Assembly (NCBI GenBank): GCA_039800165.1
Contig: JBDLRH010000116.1
Span: forward strand, 1-35,171
Direction of reading: 5' to 3'
Length of the DNA: 35,171 nucleotides
Origin: JBDLRH01 sp039800165
Lineage (GTDB): Bacteria; Pseudomonadota; Gammaproteobacteria; Burkholderiales; Burkholderiaceae_C
This document shows positions 24,312 through 32,884 of this stretch, one piece after another. Position 1 is the first letter of the stretch, and each line of letters starts with the position of its first letter. The notes under the pieces were generated by a model that was given only the letters and a program-made list of their open reading frames with translations, made no database searches and was not told the origin of the DNA. A program made the position numbers and the translations under genes.

Positions 24312-27160
24312 CAGGCCACCTGACGCGCTTCGCCCGCGCCGTACAGGTTGCTGGTGCAGCGGCCGCACAGGGTGGGGTGCGCTGCGTCGTGGCCCACGTC
24401 ATCGCGCCAGTGCCAGCAGCGCTCGCACTTCACCGCGGTGGAGGCTTTCACCGCAATCGCCAGCGCATCGCCTGCGCGCAGTTCGGCCACCGAGGTGATG
24501 AAGACGAACTTCAGGTCATCACCCAGGCTGTGCAGCAAGGCATGGTCGTCGGTGCCGGCGGTCAGCGTCAGGTCGGCCTGCAGCGACGAGCCCACCTGGC
24601 CTTGCTCGCGCAGTGCCTCGATGTCCTTGTTGACCGCGTCGCGGATCTCGCGGATGCGGTTCCACTTGGCCAGCAGCGCCTCGTCGACGCGCGGCAGCTC
24701 GACAAAGGTCTCCAGGAAGATCGACTCGCTCTTGCCGAACAGCTTCCATGCCTCTTCGGCAGTGAAGCTCAGGAACGGCGCCATCCAGCGCAGCATCGCG
24801 TGGGTGATGTGCCACAGCGCGGTTTGTGCGCTGCGCCGCGCCAGCGACTTCGGCGCGGTGGTGTACAGGCGGTCTTTCAGCACGTCGAGGTAGAAGCCGC
24901 CCAGGTCTTCGCTGCAGTACAGCTGCAGCTTGGCCACCACCGGGTGGAATTCGTACACGTCAAAGTGCCCCGTCACCTCGGCCTGCAGTTGCGCCGCGCG
25001 CGCCAGCGCATAGCGGTCGATCTCGAACAGCTGGTCGGCAGGTACTGCGTCCTTGGCCGGGTCGAAGTCGCTCACGTTGGCCAGCAGGAAGCGCACCGTA
25101 TTGCGGATGCGGCGGTAGGCGTCGACCACCCGCGCGAGGATCTTGTCGTCGCCGGCGATGTCGCCCGAGTAGTCGGACGCGGCCACCCACAGGCGGATGA
25201 TCTCGGCGCCGAGCTTCTGGCTGGTCTGCTGCGGGTCCACGCCGTTGCCCAGCGACTTGCTCATCTTGCGGCCCTGGCTGTCGACGGTGAAGCCGTGCGT
25301 CAGCAGGCCGCGGTAGGGCGCGCGGCCGTACATCGCGCAGGCGGTCAGCAGGGAGGAGTGGAACCAGCCGCGGTGCTGGTCGTGGCCCTCCAGGTACAGG
25401 TCGGCCTCGGGGCCTTCGGCATGGCCGCTGCCCGGGTGCGAGCCCTTGAGCACCGTGGTGTGGGTGGTGCCCGAGTCGAACCACACCTCAAGGATGTCGC
25501 TGCTCTTGCTGTAGTGCGGCGCGTCGGCGGCGCAGCCGAGCTTGGCGAAGATCTCTTCGGTGCTGGCCTTGCTCCAGGCCTCGATGCCGCCTTGCTGCAC
25601 GATGTCGGCGGCCAGGTCCAGGATCTCGGGCGTGCGCGGATGCGGCTCGCCGCTGTCCTTGTGCAGGAAGAAGGGCAGCGGCACGCCCCAGCTGCGCTGG
25701 CGGCTGATGCACCAGTCGGGCCGGTTGGCGATCATGTCGCGCAGGCGGGCCTGGCCGTTCTCGGGGTAGAAGCTCGTGCGTTCGATCGCGGCCAGCGCCA
25801 TCTGGCGCAGCGTCTGCGGCGCCTTGTCCCTGGTGAAGATGCCCTCACCCTCGTCCATGCGCACGAACCACTGGGCTGCGGCGCGGTAGATCACCGGGCT
25901 CTTGTGGCGCCAGCAGTGCGGGTAGCTGTGGCTGATGTCGTGGGTGGTGAACAGGCGGCCGGCATTGCGCAGCGCCTCGATCACCTGCGGCACCGCCTTC
26001 CAGATGTTCTGGCCACCGAACAGCGCGAAATCGGGCGCGTAGCTGCCGTGGCCCTGCACCGGGTTCAGGATGTCGTCGTATTTCAGGCAATGCGCGACGC
26101 AGCTGTTGAAGTCGTCCACGCCGTAGGCAGGCGACGAATGCACAAGGCCGGTGCCGTCGTCGGCGGTGGCGTAGTCGGCCAGGTACACCGGGCTCAGGCG
26201 GCGGTAGCCCTCGTGCACATCGTGCAGCGGGTGCTTGAAGTGAATCAGCCCCAGGGCCTTGCCCTCGCAGGTGGCCAGCACGCTGCCTTGCAGGCCGTAG
26301 CGCTCGAGGCATTTCTCCACCAGGCTTTCGGCCAGCACCAGCAGGCCGCGCGGCGTGTCCACCAGCGCGTAGCGCAGGGCGGGGTTGAGGTTGAGTGCCT
26401 GGTTGGCGGGAATCGTCCACGCAGTGGTGGTCCAGATCACCGCGAACGCGTCCTTGGCCAGCGACTTCAGGCCGAAGGCGGCGGCCAGCTTGTCGGGCTC
26501 GGCGCACAGGAAGCCCACGTCCAGCGTGGTGCTCTTTTTGTCGGCGTACTCGATCTCGAATTCCGCCAGCGAGCTGCCGCAGTCAAAGCACCAGTACACG
26601 GGCTTCAGGCCACGGTAGACGAAGCCGCGCTCCATCACCCGCTTGAAGGCTCGGATCTCGTCGGCCTCGTTGCGGTAGTCCATGGTGCGGTAGGGGCGGT
26701 CCCATTCGCCGAGCACGCCCAGGCGCTTGAAGTCGCTCATCTGCAGCGCGATCTGCTCGGTGGCAAAGGCGCGGCTTTTCGCCTGCATCTCGTCGCGCGG
26801 CAGGTTGCGGCCGTGCTTCTTCTCGATCGCGTTTTCGATCGGCAGGCCGTGGCAGTCCCAGCCCGGGATGTACTGCGCGTCGAAGCCCGCCAGCTGGCGC
26901 GCCTTGACGATCATGTCCTTCAGGATCTTGTTGACCGCGTGGCCCATGTGGATGGTGCCGTTGGCATACGGCGGGCCGTCGTGCAGGATGAACTTGGGCG
27001 CGTGCACGCGCGCGTCGCGCAGCTTCTTGTACAGGCCTTGCTCGTCCCATTCCTTCACCCAGCCCGGCTCGCGCTTGGGCAGGTCGCCGCGCATCGGAAA
27101 GGGCGTGTCGGGCAGGTTCAGCGTGCTGCGGTAGTCGGTGGTGTCTGTCTTGTCATTCAT
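24311..27160 (-). CDS. ileS: Isoleucyl-tRNA synthetase
   Basis: This encodes 949 residues, the usual bacterial IleS length. It charges tRNA-Ile with isoleucine and edits valine. The class I HIGH motif appears as HMGH (71-74) after PPYANGTI, and KMSKS is present in GRKMSKSLGN near residue 632. The editing domain with the WTTTAWTIPAN segment is intact. The C-terminal zinc-binding cysteines (CERCWHW and CGRC) are near 911-937, so this is the zinc-containing, mupirocin-sensitive type seen in most Gram-negative bacteria (inference from family). The ATG at 27160 gives MNDKTDTTDYRST; an upstream in-frame ATG at 27274 adds a basic Ala/Arg leader and is less likely. Its stop overlaps the lspA start. 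Confidence 0.98.
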   Translation of the reverse strand: MNDKTDTTDYRSTLNLPDTPFPMRGDLPKREPGWVKEWDEQGLYKKLRDARVHAPKFILHDGPPYANGTIHMGHAVNKILKDMIVKARQLAGFDAQYIPGWDCHGLPIENAIEKKHGRNLPRDEMQAKSRAFATEQIALQMSDFKRLGVLGEWDRPYRTMDYRNEADEIRAFKRVMERGFVYRGLKPVYWCFDCGSSLAEFEIEYADKKSTTLDVGFLCAEPDKLAAAFGLKSLAKDAFAVIWTTTAWTIPANQALNLNPALRYALVDTPRGLLVLAESLVEKCLERYGLQGSVLATCEGKALGLIHFKHPLHDVHEGYRRLSPVYLADYATADDGTGLVHSSPAYGVDDFNSCVAHCLKYDDILNPVQGHGSYAPDFALFGGQNIWKAVPQVIEALRNAGRLFTTHDISHSYPHCWRHKSPVIYRAAAQWFVRMDEGEGIFTRDKAPQTLRQMALAAIERTSFYPENGQARLRDMIANRPDWCISRQRSWGVPLPFFLHKDSGEPHPRTPEILDLAADIVQQGGIEAWSKASTEEIFAKLGCAADAPHYSKSSDILEVWFDSGTTHTTVLKGSHPGSGHAEGPEADLYLEGHDQHRGWFHSSLLTACAMYGRAPYRGLLTHGFTVDSQGRKMSKSLGNGVDPQQTSQKLGAEIIRLWVAASDYSGDIAGDDKILARVVDAYRRIRNTVRFLLANVSDFDPAKDAVPADQLFEIDRYALARAAQLQAEVTGHFDVYEFHPVVAKLQLYCSEDLGGFYLDVLKDRLYTTAPKSLARRSAQTALWHITHAMLRWMAPFLSFTAEEAWKLFGKSESIFLETFVELPRVDEALLAKWNRIREIRDAVNKDIEALREQGQVGSSLQADLTLTAGTDDHALLHSLGDDLKFVFITSVAELRAGDALAIAVKASTAVKCERCWHWRDDVGHDAAHPTLCGRCTSNLYGAGEARQVA

Positions 27161-27270
27161 GGCCGGGCACTCGGCGGTGGGGCGGGGGCACCCGCGGGCT
27201 TCAGGGGCCGCGGCGCGCAGGGGTCGGGCGGAGCGGGGCGTTGCGCGGGCATGGCTGGCCCGCCGCCCCT

Positions 27271-28269
27271 TCAAATTCGCGTGGCGAACCAGGCGCGCGC
27301 GTCGTCGCAGTCGCGCGCGATGCCTTGCATCAGGGCGTCGAGGCTGTCGTACTTCAGCTCGTCGTGCAGTTTGTGCAGCAGTTCCACGCGCACGATTTTA
27401 GCGTAGGCCCCCTCGTGGCCCAGCGCCGCCGGCCAGTCGAAGCAGTGGGTCTCCAGCAGCACCCGCCCGCCGTTGACGTCATCGGCATCGAGCGACGGCC
27501 GCACTCCCAGGTTGGCCACCCCGTTCAGCGGCGCGCCCAGGCCGTGCACCCGCACCGCAAAGATGCCGCTGGCGGCGGGCTTCCAGTGCGCAAAGCGCAG
27601 GTTGATGGTGCGAAAGCCGTCGCCGTTGCCCGGGCCGCTTTCGCCCAGCGCACGGCCGAGCTTGCGACCGTGCACCACATGGCCGCTGATCGCATAGGGC
27701 CGGCCCAGCAGCGCGGCGGCAGCGTCCATGTCGCCGCGGGCCAGCGCCTCGCGCACGGCAGAACTGGACACGCGCAGGCGGTGCACCTCGTAGCTGTTCA
27801 TCCGCGCCACATCGAAGCCGCGCTCGGCACCGGCGGCGTCCAGCATCGCGTAGTCGCCCGCGCGCTGCGCACCAAACCGGAAGTCATCGCCCACCAGCAC
27901 ATAGCGCACGCCCAGGCCGCGCACCAGCACCTCGTCGATGAAGGCCTGCGGCGGCTGCGATGCCAGCCGGGCGTCGAAGGGCAGGATCACGCATTCATCC
28001 ACGCCGCAGGCCGAAAGCTCCGACAGCTTGTCGCGCAGGGTGGCAATGCGCGCCGGGGCGATCTCGGGCTTGCGCAGCGCCTGCGCAAAGTAGTCGCGCG
28101 GATGCGGCTCGAAGGTCATCACCACGCTGGGCACGCCGCGGTGGCGCGCCTCGTTGCGCAGCAGGGCCAGCATGGCCTGGTGCCCGCGGTGCACGCCGTC
28201 GAAGTTGCCGATGGTCAGCGCGCAGCCGGCCTCGCGGGCAGGGCGGCGGAATCCACGGGTGATGCGCAT
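27271..28269 (-). CDS. ribF: Bifunctional riboflavin kinase / FAD synthetase
   Basis: This encodes 332 residues. RibF phosphorylates riboflavin to FMN and adenylylates FMN to FAD. The N-terminal FAD-synthetase (nucleotidyltransferase) domain shows TIGNFDGVHRGHQAML, FEPHPRDYF and VGDDFRFGAQRAGD. The S-S-S-A-V-R segment near 170 precedes the C-terminal kinase domain, which shows GHVVHGRKLGRALGFxT-like spacing with a variant insertion (ESGPGNGDGFRTINL) and GVANLGVRPS. The ATG at 28269 gives MRITRGFRRPA, the usual N-terminus; a longer frame reaching 28479 overlaps the divergent HNH gene. The gene begins the ribF-ileS-lspA set, with a 110-base GC-rich gap before ileS in which I saw no terminator or promoter. 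Confidence 0.95.
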   Translation of the reverse strand: MRITRGFRRPAREAGCALTIGNFDGVHRGHQAMLALLRNEARHRGVPSVVMTFEPHPRDYFAQALRKPEIAPARIATLRDKLSELSACGVDECVILPFDARLASQPPQAFIDEVLVRGLGVRYVLVGDDFRFGAQRAGDYAMLDAAGAERGFDVARMNSYEVHRLRVSSSAVREALARGDMDAAAALLGRPYAISGHVVHGRKLGRALGESGPGNGDGFRTINLRFAHWKPAASGIFAVRVHGLGAPLNGVANLGVRPSLDADDVNGGRVLLETHCFDWPAALGHEGAYAKIVRVELLHKLHDELKYDSLDALMQGIARDCDDARAWFATRI

Positions 28270-28400
28270 GGTGCGGGTGTTGTGACGAAGCGACCGCTCG
28301 GGCGGCCGCGACACGGGGTGGTTGCAGAAAGGGTTTATATTGTCCGGCAGTCCTGACCCCCATCGTTGTCTGGTTCTGTCGCGGGCGCGATCGCCTGCAT

Positions 28401-28406
28401 GGAGGG
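28401..28406 (+). promoter_or_regulatory. Shine-Dalgarno (GGAGGG) deciding a TTG start
   Basis: GGAGGG ends 5 bases before the TTG at 28412. Both ATG triplets nearby (28399 and 28407) are out of frame with the HNH coding region. This makes the TTG the best start for the HNH gene. Confidence 0.7.
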
Positions 28407-28411
28407 ATGCA

Positions 28412-28969
28412 TTGAAGGTCTTGAAGCTGTCCGCCCAGGGGCTCCCGCAGTCCTGGATTTCCCTGGAACAGGCCGTCATCCACTACGCCGCAGGCGAAGT
28501 GCGGTGGGAAGCCGGCCGCGAGGTCGCTGTCTTTCGCGGCGGCCACAATGCCATCACGGGCCAGCAGTCACAGATTGCGGTCAGCAGCATCATCGGCACC
28601 AAGGGCGTGCCCAACATCAATCCGTTCGAGCTGCGCCCGGGCCTGACCAACGGCAAGCTGTTCGCGCGCGACCGCTGCGTCTGCGCCTACTGCGGCAATG
28701 ACTTCCACGAAGACGAACTGACGCGCGAGCACATCATCCCGTTTGCGCAAAACGGCACCGACCACTGGATGAACGTGGTGACCGCCTGCCGCGCCTGCAA
28801 TCACCGCAAGGGCAGCCGCACGCCCGAGCAGGCCCACATGCCGCTGCTGTACGCGCCCTATGTGCCCAGCCTGTGGGAAGACTTCATCCTGCGCAACCGC
28901 CGCATCCTGGCCGACCAGATGGAGTTCCTGATGGCGCACCTGCCCAAGACGTCGCGGCTGCATCACTGA
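28412..28969 (+). CDS. HNH endonuclease family protein (TTG start)
   Basis: This encodes 185 residues. It has a zinc-ribbon HNH nuclease core: CAYC (91-94), the EHIIPF histidine (His107), Asn121 in HWMN, and CRACNHRKGS (126-135). HNH proteins cleave or nick DNA, but members of this conserved betaproteobacterial family have no established role that I know of. The N-terminal 80 residues (KVLKLSAQGLPQSWISLEQ) form a conserved region outside the HNH core. The start is TTG because GGAGGG sits just upstream and no in-frame ATG fits except one at 28322 that would add 30 atypical residues. It is a single-gene unit divergent from ribF and closed by a bidirectional terminator. No restriction or toxin partner is next to it. 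Confidence 0.88.
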   Translation: MKVLKLSAQGLPQSWISLEQAVIHYAAGEVRWEAGREVAVFRGGHNAITGQQSQIAVSSIIGTKGVPNINPFELRPGLTNGKLFARDRCVCAYCGNDFHEDELTREHIIPFAQNGTDHWMNVVTACRACNHRKGSRTPEQAHMPLLYAPYVPSLWEDFILRNRRILADQMEFLMAHLPKTSRLHH

Positions 28970-28990
28970 GGGCGACCCACGCACCAGGAA

Positions 28991-29015
28991 AAAGGCCCGC
29001 GTGATGCGGGCCTTT
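28991..29015. terminator. Bidirectional rho-independent terminator between HNH and lipase genes
   Basis: A perfect 10-bp stem (AAAGGCCCGC with GCGGGCCTTT) encloses the loop GTGAT. A-rich sequence precedes it and TTTTT follows, so it can work for the plus-strand HNH gene and for the minus-strand lipase operon converging on it. Confidence 0.9.
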
Positions 29016-29054
29016 TTGCGTGAGCGGCGTGTCTGTCAGCTCTTCAGCGCGGCA

Positions 29055-29078
29055 GTTGTCAGGTTGTCAGTTTGTCAG
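29055..29078. repeat. Three-copy 8-bp repeat (GTTGTCAG) over the lipase stop codon
   Basis: GTTGTCAG, GTTGTCAG and TTTGTCAG follow each other at 29055, 29063 and 29071. A further CTGTCAG lies at 29033. On the coding strand the repeats read CTGACAAM, and the TGA stop of the lipase gene is formed within them. Confidence 0.8.
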
Positions 29079-30467
29079 TTCCAGCACGGTGACGCGGTTT
29101 TCGGCCAGCGGCCAGGTGCGGCCCACCACCCGCTCGCCGTTGAATTCGCCGACCACGCCACGCGCAGTGGCATCGGCCAGCTTCAATCGTGACGAGGCCA
29201 CGCCCGCGCTCAGGCCCGGGTCACGCGGCACGCCGGGCAGTTCGGCCTTGCCATCGAAGCTCATGCGGTCGCGGTGCGGATCGAAGTAGCCGCGCGGCCG
29301 GGTGAAGCTCACCAGCGCCTTGGCATCGCGGTCAGCCGCCGCAACGCGCTCGGCACGCAGGTGGATGACGTCGCTCGAGCGCGGGAACGGGCTGCGGTAG
29401 ATGTGCGTGGTGGCATAGCCCGGGGCACTGATCACGAACTCGAGGTACGCGCCTGCACGCGGTGTGACCGGGCCCCACAGCCCGTCGGCGCCCACCGTCT
29501 TGCGCAGCAGGGCAGTGCCACTGCGCGATCCGTCAGCGGGGTTCACTTCGAATACCTCGACGGTTGCACCGGACAGCGGCAGGTTGTTCACGTAGTTGCC
29601 GGTAGCGGCGTCCAGCGGGTTGAGGCCAAGGCCCGTCACCTTGCCGTTGAGGCTGATGCGCGACTCGGGCGCGATGTCGGTGCGCGCCGGTGCCTTGCCG
29701 GTGATGAAGCGCCACGTCGCATCGAACGCCGCCTGTGAATACGACGTTTCGCGGTGGTCGATGCGCGGGATGACGACGTTGGTCGCACCCTTGAGTTCGG
29801 GGCCTGCGAAGGTAACGTTCGTGGCCTGGCCGCGCATGCCGATCCAGTAGCCGTCGGGCTGTGCGAACTTGTCGTTGTTGTCCGAGCGGATGGTGGCCCA
29901 GCGCACCGGGCCGGCCACCTCGTCGCCTTGCGCGTTCTTCGGCGCGTTCAGGCCGCGCAGGAAGGGGCCCGTACCCGAAAACTCGTTGCCCTCGCGCAGG
30001 CCGGGCACGGCCTGCACGCCGTGGTTGGGCGTGCCGCCCAGCACCGCATGGCTCACGCGCGCTGCGCCCCCGCCGTTCTGGATGTAGTTGCGAATCGCGT
30101 TGCCGCCGCGCGAGTTGCCCACCAGCACCACCTGCTGCGCGCCGGTGCGTGCCAGCACCTTCTCGACCTCGGACTTCAGGAAGGCTGCATGTTCGGCAGC
30201 GGAAGTGCGCCCGGGCTGGGCCTTGCTGTCGTCGTCGCGCGCCAGCGGGTAGGGCAGGTCGATGGCGTGCAGCCGCTCGCGCGGCCAGCCGTTGCTCTCA
30301 AAGCGCCACAGTGTGGTTTGCCACAGCGCCGCGGTGTCGCCGTTGCCGTGCACGAACACGATGGGCGGGTAGGCGGCCCCCGGGCTTCCCAGCGGGCCAG
30401 TGGCGCAGGCTGAAACCAGCGCTGCCGCGCCGACCAGGCTGAGGAGGGATCGGCGCAGCATCGTCAT
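29067..30467 (-). CDS. Lipoprotein alpha/beta-hydrolase (lipase/esterase-like)
   Basis: This encodes 466 residues. The N-terminus is a lipoprotein signal with the lipobox VSAC (cysteine 21), so the protein should be membrane-anchored outside the cytoplasm. The hydrolase domain shows the oxyanion-hole segment FVHGNGD (38-44), the nucleophile elbow GNSRGG (Ser119) and a likely catalytic histidine in RIDHRETS (His238). A second domain of about 200 residues, probably beta-rich, follows from near residue 265; its role may be lipid binding (inference from similar two-domain lipases). The ATG at 30467 has GGAG 7 bases upstream; a second ATG two codons on is too far from it. The gene starts 12 bases after the second acyl-CoA dehydrogenase gene and is the last of that operon. 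Confidence 0.85.
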   Translation of the reverse strand: MTMLRRSLLSLVGAAALVSACATGPLGSPGAAYPPIVFVHGNGDTAALWQTTLWRFESNGWPRERLHAIDLPYPLARDDDSKAQPGRTSAAEHAAFLKSEVEKVLARTGAQQVVLVGNSRGGNAIRNYIQNGGGAARVSHAVLGGTPNHGVQAVPGLREGNEFSGTGPFLRGLNAPKNAQGDEVAGPVRWATIRSDNNDKFAQPDGYWIGMRGQATNVTFAGPELKGATNVVIPRIDHRETSYSQAAFDATWRFITGKAPARTDIAPESRISLNGKVTGLGLNPLDAATGNYVNNLPLSGATVEVFEVNPADGSRSGTALLRKTVGADGLWGPVTPRAGAYLEFVISAPGYATTHIYRSPFPRSSDVIHLRAERVAAADRDAKALVSFTRPRGYFDPHRDRMSFDGKAELPGVPRDPGLSAGVASSRLKLADATARGVVGEFNGERVVGRTWPLAENRVTVLELTN

Positions 30468-30479
30468 GGTGCTACTCCG

Positions 30480-31595
30480 TCAGGCGAACACGCCGGCGGT
30501 GTCCTGCATGCGCGCAGACACCTCGCCCAGATGATGCAGCGTGTCGCCGAACATCATCTCCATTTGCGTGAGCTTCTTGAAGTAGTGGCTGACGATGTAT
30601 TCGTCGGTGACTGCGATGCCGCCGTGCAGCTGCACCGACTGCTGGCCCACGTAGCGCATCGACTGGCCCAGCTGCACCTTGGCGCGCGCCATCGCGCGGC
30701 GGCGCTCTTCGGTGGGGGCGTTGAGCTTCAAGCTGGCGTAATAGCTCATCGAACGCGCCAGCTCCAGCTGCATCTTCATGTCGGCCACGCGGTGGCGCAG
30801 TGCCTGGAAGGTGGCAATCGCCACGCCGAACTGCTTGCGGGTGTTCATGTAGTCCACGGTGATGGCCAGGGTCTTGTCCATCACGCCCACGGCTTCAGCG
30901 CACAGCGCGGCAATGCCGATGTCCACCGCATGCTCCAGCGCCGCCTGCCCCTGGGCGGTGACAAGCTGTGCCGGGGCATTGGTGAAGGCCACCTCGGCGG
31001 CGCGCGATCCGTCCTGCGTGATGTAGCCGCGGGCGCTGACGCCGCCAGCGCCGCGCTCCACCAGGAACATCGCCATGCCGTTGGCAGTCATCGCAGGCAC
31101 CAGGTACGCGTCGGCCTGGTCGCCGGCGGCCACCAGGCTCTTGTGGCCGGTGACGGCCCAGCCGCTTGCGGCCTGCGTGGCCTGCGCCTCGCATACGTTC
31201 AGGCGATAGCGCGCCTTGCGCTCTTGCGAGGCCAGCGCCACCAGCGCTTCGCCACCGGCCACCTTGGGCAGCCACGCGCCCTGGAGTGCCGCGTCGGCGT
31301 AGCCCGAGATCACCCCACCTGCGATCAGCGACTGCGCGAGTGGCTCGAGCACGATGCCGCGGCCGAGCTCTTCCATCGCCACCATCGCCTCCACAGGGCC
31401 CATGCCCATGCCGCCGTGGTCTTCGCTGATGTACAGCCCGCACAGGCCAAGTTCGGCGAGTTCGTTGAAGGTCTCGCGCGAGAAGCCGCCCGCGCGCACC
31501 GCGCCGCGGCGTCGCTCGAAGTCATACGAGCGGTCGACCCACTTGCGCACCGCGTCGCGAAGCTGTTCCTGGTCGTCGGAAAAATCGAAGTCCAT
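30480..31595 (-). CDS. Acyl-CoA dehydrogenase family protein (probable non-catalytic or partner subunit)
   Basis: This encodes 371 residues with the three-domain acyl-CoA dehydrogenase fold. Landmarks are FDFSDDQEQLRDAVRKW at the N-terminus, GGMGMGPVEAMVAMEELG near 60-77, YMNTRKQFGVAIATFQALRH near 249-268, and QLHGGIAVTDEYIVSHY near 322-338. The C-terminal glutamate of the usual GxSxEVQ base motif is not visible: the end reads LTQMEMMFGDTLHHLGEVS. Together with the adjacent complete dehydrogenase gene, this suggests an alpha-2 beta-2 enzyme like PimC-PimD or the steroid-type FadE pairs, in which only one subunit carries the base (inference from known families). It lies 27 bases after its partner and 12 bases before the lipoprotein lipase gene. 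Confidence 0.92.
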   Translation of the reverse strand: MDFDFSDDQEQLRDAVRKWVDRSYDFERRRGAVRAGGFSRETFNELAELGLCGLYISEDHGGMGMGPVEAMVAMEELGRGIVLEPLAQSLIAGGVISGYADAALQGAWLPKVAGGEALVALASQERKARYRLNVCEAQATQAASGWAVTGHKSLVAAGDQADAYLVPAMTANGMAMFLVERGAGGVSARGYITQDGSRAAEVAFTNAPAQLVTAQGQAALEHAVDIGIAALCAEAVGVMDKTLAITVDYMNTRKQFGVAIATFQALRHRVADMKMQLELARSMSYYASLKLNAPTEERRRAMARAKVQLGQSMRYVGQQSVQLHGGIAVTDEYIVSHYFKKLTQMEMMFGDTLHHLGEVSARMQDTAGVFA

Positions 31596-31622
31596 GATCG
31601 TGTTCTTTCGTGCGTTTGCGCT

Positions 31623-32801
31623 TCAGCCCAGCACCGTCTGCGCAACGATGTTGCGCTGCACCTCGTTGGAGCCGCCGTAGATCGTGGTCTTGCGCATGTT
31701 GAAGAAGGTGGCGGCCAGCGGCGCGCAGTGGGCCGCACCCACATGGTCGCCCTGCCAGCCGGCTTCCATCGCCTCCTTGATGAAGGGCAGGCTGTAGGGG
31801 CCGGCGGCCAGCATCATCAGCTCGCTGTAGCGCTGCTGGATCTCGCTGCCGCGGATCTTCAGCAGGCCCGCGATGTCCAGGCTTTGCTTGCCTGCCTTTT
31901 CTGCGCTCAGCACGCGCAGCACCAGCATCTCGAGCGCCACGATTTCCACTTCGAGCAGCGCCACCTGGTCACGGAAGCGCGGGTCATCCCACACGCCCTC
32001 GGCCTTGGCGATGCGCTTGAGGCGCTCGAGCTCGCGCTTGGCGCGGTTCACGTCGGCAATGTTGGTGCGCTCGTGGCCCAGCAGGTACTTGGCGTAGGTC
32101 CAGCCCTTGTTCTCCTCGCCCACCAGGTTCTCCGCCGGCACCTCGACGTTGTCGAACCAGACCTCGTTCACCTCGTGGCCGCCGTCGAGCATGATGATCG
32201 GGCGCACCGTCACGCCGGGCGACTTCATGTCGATCAGCAGGAAGCTGATGCCGGTCTGCGGCTTGCCCTCGGTGCTGGTGCGCACCAGGCAGAAGATCCA
32301 CTCGCCGTACTGGCCGAGCGTGGTCCAGGTCTTCTGGCCGTTGACGATGTACTTGTCGCCCTTGCGCTCGGCGCGGGTCTTGAGCGACGCCAGGTCCGAG
32401 CCCGAGCCCGGTTCGCTGTAGCCCTGGCTCCACCACACCTCGCCGCTGGCGATGCCGGGCAGAAAACGCTCTTGCTGCTGCTTGTTGCCGAACGCCATGA
32501 TTACTGGCGCCACCATCACGGGGCCGAACGGCACCACGCGCGGTGCGCCGGCCAGCGCGCACTCTTCTTCGAACAGGTGGCGCTGCACCGCGTTCCAGCC
32601 CGGGCCGCCGAACTGCTTGGGCCAGGCGTGGCCCAGCCAGCCCTTCTTGCCCAGGATCTTGGCCCAGCGCTGCATGTCCTCGCGCGTGAGGTGCAGGGCG
32701 TTGTGCACCTTGTGCGAAATGTCCTTGGGCAGGTTGCCGTGTACCCAGCTGCGAATCTCTTCGCGAAATGCCTGCTCTTCGGCAGTGAAGGCCAGATCCA
32801 T
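31623..32801 (-). CDS. Acyl-CoA dehydrogenase family protein (PimC-like, catalytic subunit candidate)
   Basis: This encodes 392 residues. Landmarks are MDLAFTAEEQAFREEIRSW at the N-terminus, WPKQFGGPGW near 60-69, the FAD/substrate strand QGYSEPGSGSDLASLKT near 125-141, and the C-terminal catalytic-base motif YGGSNEVQRNI, whose glutamate matches the medium-chain enzyme. It oxidises acyl-CoA thioesters to enoyl-CoA with FAD, passing electrons to ETF. The ATG at 32801 has GAGGAG 6 bases upstream; a frame extending to 33527 runs antisense through purN. It heads the dehydrogenase-dehydrogenase-lipase operon. A perfect 24-bp palindrome lies 84 bases upstream, so repression by a TetR-type regulator is plausible. 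No regulator gene is in the window. Confidence 0.95.
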   Translation of the reverse strand: MDLAFTAEEQAFREEIRSWVHGNLPKDISHKVHNALHLTREDMQRWAKILGKKGWLGHAWPKQFGGPGWNAVQRHLFEEECALAGAPRVVPFGPVMVAPVIMAFGNKQQQERFLPGIASGEVWWSQGYSEPGSGSDLASLKTRAERKGDKYIVNGQKTWTTLGQYGEWIFCLVRTSTEGKPQTGISFLLIDMKSPGVTVRPIIMLDGGHEVNEVWFDNVEVPAENLVGEENKGWTYAKYLLGHERTNIADVNRAKRELERLKRIAKAEGVWDDPRFRDQVALLEVEIVALEMLVLRVLSAEKAGKQSLDIAGLLKIRGSEIQQRYSELMMLAAGPYSLPFIKEAMEAGWQGDHVGAAHCAPLAATFFNMRKTTIYGGSNEVQRNIVAQTVLG

Positions 32802-32873
32802 GTGTGACTCCTCGAATGGACGCGTGTTGGTTGCGCGATCGGTCCTGCGGTTGATCGCCGCGCGCAGCCGTGG

Positions 32874-32879
32874 AGTGTA
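32874..32879 (-). promoter_or_regulatory. Candidate -10 element (TACACT) for the acyl-CoA dehydrogenase operon
   Basis: On the minus strand, TACACT lies 72 bases upstream of the dehydrogenase ATG. The palindrome at 32885-32908 covers the spacer and the expected -35 position, the classic place for a repressor site. The -35 match itself is poor. Confidence 0.4.
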
Positions 32880-32884
32880 AGCAA

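Noticed and set aside
24377..27406. A very long open frame on the plus strand (1009 codons) opposite ileS
   Set aside because: It is exactly antisense to a well-supported ileS and has His/Gln/Arg/Val-rich composition with no recognisable domain. High GC at third positions removes stops on the opposite strand.
28334..28341. AT-rich box TTTATATT between ribF and the HNH gene as a promoter
   Set aside because: It is probably a -10 region for one of the two divergent genes, but I could not find a matching -35 or decide the strand.
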